Origin: Prevotella sp. UBA4330
GTDB taxonomy: Bacteria; Bacteroidota; Bacteroidia; Bacteroidales; Bacteroidaceae
Length of the DNA stretch: 64,000 nucleotides
Assembly (NCBI GenBank): GCA_002394385.1
Contig: DGTS01000015.1
Span: 1 to 64,000 of the forward strand
Direction: 5' to 3'
The position numbers and the translations under genes are program-made. Positions 15,439 to 23,453 of this stretch are shown here, one piece after another (within the stretch, counting starts at the first letter, position 1; the number at the start of each line of letters is the position of its first letter). Below the pieces are notes generated by a model. That model did no database searches and had not been told where the DNA came from. It saw nothing but the letters and a program-made list of their open reading frames with translations.

Positions 15439-17160
15439 TTAGCCGTTCTGTGCTATCCATTCCTTCGGCGTGAGTCCCGTGAACGTCTTAAAAGTTCGGA
15501 AGAAGGAGGACTCGCCGGAGAAACCCGAAAACACCGCTATCTCCGTAATCTTGCGGTCGGGGTTCTCACGCATCAGCCGTTTGGCATGCTCCACACGGTA
15601 GCCGTTGACAAACTGCGTGAACGAACTGCCGCACTGGTTCCTTATAGCCTCAGACACATAGCGGCTGTTAGTGGAGAGCAGTGCCGAGACATCAGAGAGT
15701 TTCAGGTCGCTGCGCAAATATGATTTCTCATTATCCATCAACGTACTGATGCGCTGGAACAGGTGTTTCTCGCTCTCGTCGCAACAGTCGGGCGTCTCTG
15801 CGGGATTATCTTCCGTTCTCTTTCTGCATAGAAGTACATAAAGCAAGGCAGCAAGCAGGACCATTGCGGTCAATACTATCCAAGGCAGCCAGCCCGTTCC
15901 GCTGGCCTGCGCCTCGCTCTTTTCGCCCAAGCACAACATATACGCGGTGGACTTAGGATAGAAATTAGAACCTGTAATGCCGCCAGCGACGACGATATTT
16001 CCTTCGCCGGTGAGCACCGGCACACCGTCGCCGATATCCGTCAACGGCTCGGTATAACAAAGTGTGAGCGTTATGTCTTTCTCCGCGCGTACATTATTTA
16101 TACATAATACATAGTAACGACAGTCCTTGTCAAATCCTATAACATATCCCTTGCCAGCCCTGTCGTCAACAATCACCGAACCATAGTAAACTATCTCACT
16201 CCCCCACTGGCTTTTCATGGGAATGGTTTGCTTGACGGGCAAGAGCGAAAAGCGTGGAACTTCCTCTCCCTTCGTGCTTTCCATCTTTGCAACTGCCATC
16301 TGCCCCTCATCGTTCATCACCATGAAGAGATAAGCATAAATGCCCTTCTGCTTGTTACCGACGAAACTGTTGCTGGCACAAGGCCTATTGAACGACATGC
16401 AAGGATGCCAATCTTTGAACAGCGGAACACTGAACGGCTCGCCTTTCAGGCGATAGACAGAGTCGGACTTTATTGGTTTCCCATGAATGTCCTGACTGCC
16501 GAATATCACAGCATTGTCGGCAGAAATCTGGAAGATATAAGGCGACACGAATCCCGGTGCTAGTTTCTTTACATGAGAGAATGTTGCTTTGCCGTCGAAC
16601 ATCTCAACGGCATCATCGGCATACCAGTTGCCGGCAATCACCACCTTGCCGCTGTCCAGTTCCAACGCCTGCGCCAAGGCTCGTTTGGTGTCGAGGCAAC
16701 CGAAGCCCTCAAAACTATGTTCCACGGGATTATAATACTCTGTCGGGAAAGTCTGTCCTATGCCAAGACTTTTCTCGTGACCGCCGCCAATGAGCACTTT
16801 GCCCGACTTCAGCGGGACATACAGGCCATCGTCGTGCTCGTATGCCGTCTTCACAAGATGCCATTTGCCGTCCTTAAGATATTCGGCGGTGGCAGAAGGA
16901 ACGAAACCATTGGTGTGACCACCCACCAGCACCACCTCGCCATTGGCAAAAAACGCAATGGAGGATGCACGCGGAATGTTGAGGTCGGGCAGTCGGACAG
17001 CCTCGATTTTCTGCTGCGTGCACGCCGATTCCCCTGACGTTTGCGCCGCCGACGGCAGTGCCGTCATCAGGAGGCATAAGAAGAGCAGAATGCTTTTCCT
17101 ATGCAACAGCCTTCTGTGATGAGCGAGTTTAGATATCATTCGTGAAGCAACGGTAATCAT
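15439..17160 (-). CDS. Membrane-anchored AraC regulator with Kelch-like sensor
   Basis: This 573-residue protein joins three parts. An N-terminal signal/anchor (KSILLFLCLLMTALPSAAQ) is followed by a ~370-residue Kelch-type beta-propeller (units such as ANGEVVLVGGHTNG, KSGKVLIGGGHEKS, GEGNIVVAGGITGS). Then comes a transmembrane helix (GWLPWIVLTAMVLLAALLYV) and a cytoplasmic AraC helix-turn-helix domain at about 468-573 (LSDVSALLSTNSRYVSEAI; GFSGESSFFRTFKTFTGLTP). There is no kinase or receiver domain, so it would be a one-component transmembrane sensor that passes a periplasmic signal directly to DNA. It is adjacent to the secreted-protein operon (same strand) and divergent from the thiamine operon; either could be its target. 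Confidence 0.9.
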   Translation of the reverse strand: MITVASRMISKLAHHRRLLHRKSILLFLCLLMTALPSAAQTSGESACTQQKIEAVRLPDLNIPRASSIAFFANGEVVLVGGHTNGFVPSATAEYLKDGKWHLVKTAYEHDDGLYVPLKSGKVLIGGGHEKSLGIGQTFPTEYYNPVEHSFEGFGCLDTKRALAQALELDSGKVVIAGNWYADDAVEMFDGKATFSHVKKLAPGFVSPYIFQISADNAVIFGSQDIHGKPIKSDSVYRLKGEPFSVPLFKDWHPCMSFNRPCASNSFVGNKQKGIYAYLFMVMNDEGQMAVAKMESTKGEEVPRFSLLPVKQTIPMKSQWGSEIVYYGSVIVDDRAGKGYVIGFDKDCRYYVLCINNVRAEKDITLTLCYTEPLTDIGDGVPVLTGEGNIVVAGGITGSNFYPKSTAYMLCLGEKSEAQASGTGWLPWIVLTAMVLLAALLYVLLCRKRTEDNPAETPDCCDESEKHLFQRISTLMDNEKSYLRSDLKLSDVSALLSTNSRYVSEAIRNQCGSSFTQFVNGYRVEHAKRLMRENPDRKITEIAVFSGFSGESSFFRTFKTFTGLTPKEWIAQNG

Positions 17161-17261
17161 TTAGTTTTTGCAAAAATACACTATTTCACCCTACAAAACA
17201 AACATTTTGTATGATATTTTATCCCACGATGGTTAAATGACATATCTTTACACTGTCAGGA

Positions 17262-17293
17262 TTTGGTTATTTTAAGATTTTTATATACTTTTG
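17262..17293 (+). promoter_or_regulatory. Promoter of the thiamine uptake operon
   Basis: TTTG 17262-17265, 20-bp spacer, TACTTTTG 17286-17293, leading straight into CACCCGATTT and the riboswitch. Confidence 0.75.
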
Positions 17294-17313
17294 CACCCGA
17301 TTTACAAAGTGTA

Positions 17314-17395
17314 AGTTAAGGGGTGTCCGCCGTGGGCGGGCTGAGATTAAACCCTCAAACCTGATCCGGGTAATGCCGGCGTAGGAATGAACGAC
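17314..17395 (+). promoter_or_regulatory. TPP riboswitch (THI element)
   Basis: The conserved TPP-aptamer elements are all present in order: the AGGGG start of P1, the CTGAGA core, ACCC, and CCTGATCCGGGTAATGCC, then GCGTAGGAATGA closing the aptamer. A downstream CCCCTTT (17424-17430) can pair with the AAGGGG at the 5' side, offering an expression switch by alternative pairing. It lies 68 bp upstream of the TonB receptor gene, which predicts repression of that operon when thiamine pyrophosphate is plentiful. Confidence 0.95.
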
Positions 17396-17462
17396 AGGCT
17401 CAATTGTTATCGCAATTGGCAATCCCCTTTAAACATTAATTATTTTTTAGTTTAAGGTAAAA

Positions 17463-19862
17463 ATGAAAAGGATTATTTTGATGACTGCATCGCTTGCAGT
17501 AATGTCTCTTTGTACGCAGAAGGCAAAGGCACAAACCGAGACCGACTCGCTACGTATGGAAGAACTGCAAGAGGTGGTGGTGCGCGGCGTGAAAGCGCAA
17601 AAGGGCGCACCGTTCGCTGTGGAAAACTTCAAGCGTAAAGAACTGGCCGACTTCGCCAAGACAGGAAAGGAACTGCCCTTCCTCTTCTCGCAGACTCCTG
17701 GTGTGCTGGCATGGAGCGACAACGGCATGGGCACGGGAACATCGTATATGCGCATCCGCGGCGCTGGCGACTCGCGCATCAACGTCACACTCGACGGAGT
17801 GCCACTGAACTCACCCGAGGACCAGTGCGTGTTCTGGGCTAACATGAACTCTTATGCCTCGCTGCTCGGCTCGGTACAGATACAGCGCGGTGTGGGAACA
17901 TCGACTAACGGCGACGGTGCTTTCGGCGGAACCATTGCATTGTCGTCAAAGACACCTGCACATGCACCATCGTTCGAACTGAAGGGTTCGTATGGTTCGT
18001 ATAACACATTCAACGTGGGTGCATCGTTCTCAACAGGCCTGCTGTGGAACCACTTCATCTTCGACGGAGCATATAACGAGACTAACACCGACGGCTTCAT
18101 TCACGGAACTGAAGGGCGCTCGGGCTCTTACTATGGCGGACTGGCATGGTATGACCGCAACTTCGTTATCCGCTACAAGAACATCGGCAACTTCGAGAAG
18201 ACTGGTCAGGCATGGAGCGGAGTGACGGCAGGCGACAACGACCTGAGCCTGATGGACGGAACATGGGGCGCAAACACAGGAATCAAGACCTATGAGGACA
18301 TGTATAAGGCCGGTCTGGGACGCTTCAACTCGCTGTATGAATATATCACATACGACGAAAGCGGCAACTTCGCCAAGGATGCCAACGGCAAATACATCAC
18401 CAAGAGATATCAGATGAACGACGGAACTCTGTGGCGCAAGACAACAGACAACTTCTGGCAGAACCACAACATTCTGTCTCTGGCATGGGACATCAGCGAC
18501 AACTGGGCGATGAGCGGCTCGCTGCACTACACCCACGGCTACGGATACTACGACGAGTTCCGCCCCAACAACAAACTGTCGAAGTTTGGACTGGCCTTCA
18601 CCAAGGCAGATGGTACGGAACTGAAGAAAACCGACTTCGTAAGGCAGAAAGGACTGACACAGGACACTTACGGCGCAGTGTGGAACATCAACTATAAGGA
18701 CGCTGATTGGGACATCATCGGAGGACTGTCAGCACAGCAGTTCGACGGCAACCACTTCGGATATGTCACATACGCCGCCGACAACGAACTGAGCAACGCT
18801 ATACTGAACAAAGGCAAACACAAATACTACGATTCGGATGCCAACAAGTTCGACGGCAACGTTTTCCTGAAGGCTGCATACCGCATCAACGATATGTTCA
18901 ATGTCTTCGCCGACATGCAGTACCGCCACGTCACCTATAAGACCGACGGCATCAACGACAAGTTCTATGAGCAGGAAAGCGGATATTACAACCAAAAACT
19001 CGACATCGACAAGAAATACGACTTCTTCAACCCGAAGGCTGGCGTGAGTTTCCATAAAGGCGGACACAGCGCCTACGCCTCGGTGGCTTTGAGCCATCGC
19101 GAGCCAGAGCGCAACAACTTCACCGACAACGGCAGTTATCCCGCTCCTGTGGCCGAGAGCCTTACCGACTTCGAAATGGGTTACACTTACAACAAAGCCG
19201 ATTACCACCTGGGCATCAACCTTTACTACATGGACTATAAGAACCAGTTCGTGCAGACAGGACAGCAGAGCGACATCGGCGAGAACCTGACAACAAACAT
19301 CAAGGACTCTTACCGCATGGGTATGGAACTGACGGCAGGCTGCGACATCACGTCATGGCTCTCTGTAGAGGCTAACAGCGCACTGAGCATCAACAAGATA
19401 AAGGACTTCGACGAGATGATTGAAGATTGGGACAAAGGCAAGAATGCCAGAACCACCATACACTACGACAACTCAACGCTCGCCTTCTCGCCATCGCAGA
19501 TAACCAATGCCTTCATCAACTTCCACTACAAGGGATTGCAGGCAGTGCTCCACTCACAGTATGTGAGCCGCATGTATCTCGACAACTCGAAGAACAAAGA
19601 CCGCTCACTGCCCTCATACGAGGTAATGAACGCCAACATCACATACACCATGAACGTTGATCGCAAGTTCCTCGGAATGAAAGAGGTGACTTTCGGCGCC
19701 CATCTGAACAACATCTTCAACAAGCGTTACGCTCAGGGAGGATGGGTTTATAGCGCAATATGCGAGAGCGGCGGCCATCCCAACGACAAACGCTACTATC
19801 AGATAGGATTCGTTCCCGCTGCCGGTTTCACAGCCATGGGCAGCATAACGCTGAAATTCTAA
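17463..19862 (+). CDS. TonB-dependent receptor, probable thiamine uptake
   Basis: This 799-residue outer-membrane receptor has a signal peptide (to ...QKAKAQ), a plug domain (LPFLFSQTPGVLAWSDNG, MRIRGAGDSRINVTLDGVPL, VFWANMNSY, GSVQIQRGVGTS) and a long 22-strand-type barrel ending in an aromatic-terminal strand (...TAMGSITLKF). It is placed directly behind a TPP riboswitch and before PnuT, the arrangement known for Bacteroidetes thiamine receptors (OMR1), so thiamine or its phosphate is the likely ligand. That substrate is inferred from regulation and neighbours, not from barrel residues. The downstream gene starts 7 bp after its stop. Confidence 0.93.
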   Translation: MKRIILMTASLAVMSLCTQKAKAQTETDSLRMEELQEVVVRGVKAQKGAPFAVENFKRKELADFAKTGKELPFLFSQTPGVLAWSDNGMGTGTSYMRIRGAGDSRINVTLDGVPLNSPEDQCVFWANMNSYASLLGSVQIQRGVGTSTNGDGAFGGTIALSSKTPAHAPSFELKGSYGSYNTFNVGASFSTGLLWNHFIFDGAYNETNTDGFIHGTEGRSGSYYGGLAWYDRNFVIRYKNIGNFEKTGQAWSGVTAGDNDLSLMDGTWGANTGIKTYEDMYKAGLGRFNSLYEYITYDESGNFAKDANGKYITKRYQMNDGTLWRKTTDNFWQNHNILSLAWDISDNWAMSGSLHYTHGYGYYDEFRPNNKLSKFGLAFTKADGTELKKTDFVRQKGLTQDTYGAVWNINYKDADWDIIGGLSAQQFDGNHFGYVTYAADNELSNAILNKGKHKYYDSDANKFDGNVFLKAAYRINDMFNVFADMQYRHVTYKTDGINDKFYEQESGYYNQKLDIDKKYDFFNPKAGVSFHKGGHSAYASVALSHREPERNNFTDNGSYPAPVAESLTDFEMGYTYNKADYHLGINLYYMDYKNQFVQTGQQSDIGENLTTNIKDSYRMGMELTAGCDITSWLSVEANSALSINKIKDFDEMIEDWDKGKNARTTIHYDNSTLAFSPSQITNAFINFHYKGLQAVLHSQYVSRMYLDNSKNKDRSLPSYEVMNANITYTMNVDRKFLGMKEVTFGAHLNNIFNKRYAQGGWVYSAICESGGHPNDKRYYQIGFVPAAGFTAMGSITLKF

Positions 19863-19868
19863 TTGCAC

Positions 19869-20465
19869 ATGGACCTGTATCCGTTTATCATAGAGCATGG
19901 CCTCGACATCTTTACCACGGTGTTGGGCCTGCTTTATATATGGCTTGAATACAAAGCACATATCGCCCTATGGTTGGTAGGCATCATCATGCCGGCTCTG
20001 GACATTTACCTATACTATAGTCACGGACTATATGGTGATGCCGGTATGGCTGCCTACTATACCATAGCGGCCATCTACGGCTATGCCGTATGGAAATTCG
20101 GTAAGAAAAAGGGACAGGGCGAAGGAGAGGAGATGCCCATCACACACATGCCACTACGTCTATATCTCCCCACTCTGTTGGCCTTCGTGGCCATCTGGGC
20201 TGCCACCTATTTTGTACTGGTGACGTGGACAAACTCAACAGTGCCCTTGCTGGATGCCTTCACTAACGCGCTGAGTTTCGTGGGACTCTGGGCTTTGGCA
20301 CGCAAGTATGTAGAACAATGGATTTGCTGGATTGTGGTGGACTTGATTTGCACTTACCTTTACGTCGTGAAAGGTATTCCGTTCAAGGCTTTTCTTTATA
20401 GCCTTTACGTCGTAATCGCCATTCTCGGATACAGAAAGTGGCAAAAGATGATGAAAAAAGAGTAA
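19869..20465 (+). CDS. pnuT: PnuC-family inner-membrane vitamin transporter, PnuT-like
   Basis: This 198-residue integral membrane protein of the PnuC family has about seven predicted hydrophobic segments (IWLEYKAHIALWLVGIIMPA, LLAFVAIWAATYFVLVTW). The family motif WxxWxxxD-like region is represented by YVEQWICWIVVDLICTYLYV. PnuC proteins take up nicotinamide riboside; PnuT members take up thiamine, and the TPP riboswitch plus TonB receptor point to thiamine here. I chose the ATG at 19869 over the TTG at 19863. A thiamine pyrophosphokinase gene, often the third gene of such operons, is absent; a terminator follows instead. Confidence 0.88.
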   Translation: MDLYPFIIEHGLDIFTTVLGLLYIWLEYKAHIALWLVGIIMPALDIYLYYSHGLYGDAGMAAYYTIAAIYGYAVWKFGKKKGQGEGEEMPITHMPLRLYLPTLLAFVAIWAATYFVLVTWTNSTVPLLDAFTNALSFVGLWALARKYVEQWICWIVVDLICTYLYVVKGIPFKAFLYSLYVVIAILGYRKWQKMMKKE

Positions 20466-20493
20466 GCAAAAAGAATATTTCGGAAAACGAAAA

Positions 20494-20550
20494 GAGATAG
20501 AGGACAACAGCCTTGCCATTATCGTGCAGGTGTTGTCCTCTATCTCCTTT
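20494..20550. terminator. Bidirectional terminator between pnuT and GH51 gene
   Basis: A perfect 16-bp stem (20494-20509 with 20531-20546) has T-rich exits on both strands, between two convergent genes. Confidence 0.9.
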
Positions 20551-20569
20551 TATTTATTATATCTACATC

Positions 20570-23017
20570 TTATCTCTTAATCCTGACAATACTCAGCGAG
20601 TAGGCAGGCACATCGAGAAGAAGGCCGTTCTTGCCAACCGTGAGCGTCTCCTCTACAGGATAAACCGCTGTTGGCTGGTCGAGGGTGTTCTCGTCCTTAC
20701 CGTTGGCTGACTTCAGACGAATGGCACGTGCCGAGCGAGGAGCGAAGTTCTTCAGGCGCAGGTCGGCGGTGGTGCTTGTCGCACTGGTATTTGCCACCTT
20801 TACAATCATTTCGCCAGTTGCCTCGTCGATAGCAGCCGATGTGAACAGTCCCGGTGTTACGTTCTTGCGAGCCTTGCTCTCAAACATCAGTTTGCCATCG
20901 AGATAACATGCCACGCTGTCGCCATCCACATCAATGCGTATGTCATACCAACGTCCCGTCTCAACAGAGCCTGCCTTGGTGCCCATCTGCGCCTTGCCGC
21001 CGTCGCTTATCTGCTCCAGTCCGTGCTGAGTGTTGTTCCATCCGCCGAGGTTGAACCAACTATAGTTGTCTGGCGAAACATAATTATAGACGATGAGGAA
21101 ACCTTCGTTGCCGCTGTTCTTGCGGGCACGGCAGGTCATGGTGTACTTCTTAGGCGAGAACTTCGTGTTGTTCACTGCGATGCACGACTCTCCGTCAGCC
21201 GTTTGGTTGAGCATGCCGCCGTCGCTGTTCCATGTTCCGCGCACTGCCTTGAACGTTGACATCGACGAGCAGTTGTCGCTTATCACCTTTCCGTCAACCG
21301 TAATCTTGATGTCGTCGAAAGATGCCTGGGTAGCCCACGTGCCGAATCCCACGCTCACAGCCTCGGGCTTCTGCTCTGCCTCACCCTTCATCTCGTAAGG
21401 GTTCTGCTGATTTACGGCGAGCACACGGGTGCCGACGTTCTCGGCCATCAGTTTCTGAACATAATACGACGGGGTGCCCATGGCGCGTGCAGAGTTGAAG
21501 CGTATCATGTCGGGCTGCCATGCCACATTGTTCTCGTTGACGAAAATCGGGGCGTAACTTGCCATCTCCACCACGTCGCCGTTGTTCTCCATACCCATCA
21601 TGAAGACTGCCTCGCCCAGCGCGGCGTTAAGCGAGCCCACTTTGCCGAAGCCCTGAGTAACAGCATATTCGCCACAATATATCTTCGCCTTGCCGCGCTC
21701 GTAAGTGTCGTATTTATGGAAGTTGTCGGCAAACCATGCAGGGTTGCGATAGTAATGCTCGTCGAGCAGTTCCACCGTCTCGCTGCTTTCCCACTTCGGG
21801 TTGTCGTCGCCCCATGCCACAACGTTGCCGATGAGGTGCATCTTTGGATATTTCTTGAGCACTGCCTCCTTGAAAAGGCGATAGCGGTCGTAGTAATGAT
21901 CGCTCTGGGCAGCGGCATCCGGCTGGTTGTTCTCGTTGCCAATCTCCAGATACTCGATGTTGAACGGAGCGGGATGACCGTTCTTCGCACGCATGGCTCC
22001 ATACTTTGTGGTGACGTCGCCATTGGCATATTCCAGAGCATTCATGCACTCGTCAATCCACGGTTGCAGGCTGTCAACGGGAGTAAGACCGCCGTGCCAC
22101 AGACCGACATTAACCACATAGAGCGGCTTGGCACCGAGGTCCTCGCTCAACTGCAGGTATTCGTGGAATCCCAGACCATCGGTGGTGCGGTAGCCCCAGT
22201 TCACGTTGCGGTGTCCCTCGCGCTCCTCTATCGGGCCGATGGTTTTCTCCCAGTGGAAGGCATTTTCCGGACTCTCCTGCCCTTCCACGAAACAACCGCC
22301 GGGGAAGCGCATGAACTTTGGCCTGAGGTTATACAACATCTGGGCCAGGTCGGGACGACATCCGTTCTCGCGGTTCATGAATGTCGGCGGGAAGAGTGAC
22401 ACAACGTCAAGACTGATGCCGCCTTTGCCATCGAAAACGAACTCGAAAACTGCTTTCTCATCGTTGCCGTTGCTCTTCATTTCGGCTGTAAACTTGGTCC
22501 ACTTGTTGCTGATTTTAGCCTCAACAGGAGTCTCGGCATACACCGTCTTGCCGTCTGCGCTCACCAGTCTCGCCCTGATAGAGCCGTTATACTTGCCCTT
22601 TGCCCAGAACGACAGTTTGTAGTTGCGACCCTGAACGGCGTTGATGCCCCAGAAGCCTTCGTTCTGCAGACGTGCCGTATGCTCCTTCGACGCTTTTACA
22701 TCGAGCATAAGAGCCTGATGCTGAACATCATTCAGCAGGTCGGTTTTCTGAAGTTGACCATTGATAGACGAGCCTGTCTCGCTCTTGAACATCCAGTTGT
22801 CAGGACCTTTTGCATTGTCCTCGAACGAGCGGTTGCTGATTAACTCGGCATAGAGACCGCCATCAGCAGCATGGTTGATGTCCTCGAAAAAGATGCCATA
22901 AAGCATCGGACTGATTACCTTGCCGCGATTGCCACCATCGATGTCGATGATTACCTGTGCATTAGATGACAATGCAGCCATCATGCAGGCAGAAAGGAAA
23001 ATAGATTTTGTCTTCAT
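20570..23017 (-). CDS. Secreted alpha-L-arabinofuranosidase, GH51
   Basis: This 815-residue glycoside hydrolase has a signal peptide (MKTKSIFLSACMMAALSSNAQ). A carbohydrate-binding-like beta-sandwich (to ~210) is followed by a GH51 catalytic barrel. The acid/base glutamate is in YLEIGNENNQ near residue 360 and the nucleophile in IYCGEYAVT near 448. A laminin-G-like domain is inserted at about 560-730. It should remove arabinofuranosyl side chains from arabinoxylan or arabinan in the periplasm or at the surface. No SusC/SusD pair adjoins it. It is transcribed alone from a promoter at 23093-23122. Confidence 0.93.
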   Translation of the reverse strand: MKTKSIFLSACMMAALSSNAQVIIDIDGGNRGKVISPMLYGIFFEDINHAADGGLYAELISNRSFEDNAKGPDNWMFKSETGSSINGQLQKTDLLNDVQHQALMLDVKASKEHTARLQNEGFWGINAVQGRNYKLSFWAKGKYNGSIRARLVSADGKTVYAETPVEAKISNKWTKFTAEMKSNGNDEKAVFEFVFDGKGGISLDVVSLFPPTFMNRENGCRPDLAQMLYNLRPKFMRFPGGCFVEGQESPENAFHWEKTIGPIEEREGHRNVNWGYRTTDGLGFHEYLQLSEDLGAKPLYVVNVGLWHGGLTPVDSLQPWIDECMNALEYANGDVTTKYGAMRAKNGHPAPFNIEYLEIGNENNQPDAAAQSDHYYDRYRLFKEAVLKKYPKMHLIGNVVAWGDDNPKWESSETVELLDEHYYRNPAWFADNFHKYDTYERGKAKIYCGEYAVTQGFGKVGSLNAALGEAVFMMGMENNGDVVEMASYAPIFVNENNVAWQPDMIRFNSARAMGTPSYYVQKLMAENVGTRVLAVNQQNPYEMKGEAEQKPEAVSVGFGTWATQASFDDIKITVDGKVISDNCSSMSTFKAVRGTWNSDGGMLNQTADGESCIAVNNTKFSPKKYTMTCRARKNSGNEGFLIVYNYVSPDNYSWFNLGGWNNTQHGLEQISDGGKAQMGTKAGSVETGRWYDIRIDVDGDSVACYLDGKLMFESKARKNVTPGLFTSAAIDEATGEMIVKVANTSATSTTADLRLKNFAPRSARAIRLKSANGKDENTLDQPTAVYPVEETLTVGKNGLLLDVPAYSLSIVRIKR

Positions 23018-23092
23018 AAATAATATAGGTTATAATAGTTGTATTTGCTGAATCGATATTGCAGTTATAGTACAGCAGTCGTTTATTAGTGG

Positions 23093-23122
23093 CAAATTTA
23101 CACTTTTACCATCAAATAACAA
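23093..23122 (-). promoter_or_regulatory. GH51 gene promoter
   Basis: Minus-strand TAAATTTG at 23093-23100 with a TTG 19 bp upstream, about 76 bp before the start codon. Confidence 0.5.
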
Positions 23123-23243
23123 TGCATCTGCCACTTCTTTTATATTTTTTTAGGGAATAAGAAAGCACAGGAGTGACACTCAACGATGACCTTTCGGAAT
23201 GTCGCTTGTAACTACTTGATAATCAATTCATATCGAAACGGCT

Positions 23244-23331
23244 AACAAAGTTATTAACTTTGTTCAACAATCCTATTAACTTTGTTCGACAATGTTATTA
23301 ACTTTGTTCAACAATCTTATTAACTTTGTTC
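23244..23331. repeat. Tandem array, four 22-bp units (family A)
   Basis: Four units of exactly 22 bp run at 23244-23265, 23266-23287, 23288-23309 and 23310-23331, each ending TTAACTTTGTTC. The first is a perfect dyad: arms AACAAAGTTA and TAACTTTGTT around a single T. Every unit also contains TAACTTTG, the sequence of a -7 promoter element. The array lies between dnaA and the GH51 gene. Confidence 0.92.
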
Positions 23332-23390
23332 CGCGGTTTGATATCAATGGCGAAGCCACTGGTATCGGAACGGTATCCATATAACAAAGA

Positions 23391-23419
23391 AGGAGGCTGG
23401 CATCAACTGCTAACCTCCT
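23391..23419 (-). terminator. Possible dnaA terminator
   Basis: A 12-bp imperfect stem (23391-23402 with 23408-23419, two G-U type pairs) lies 35 bp after the dnaA stop on the minus strand, followed by a short T-rich exit. Confidence 0.5.
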
Positions 23420-23453
23420 CCAAAAGATTGGAATGTAAAGTAAGGGATGAGTA

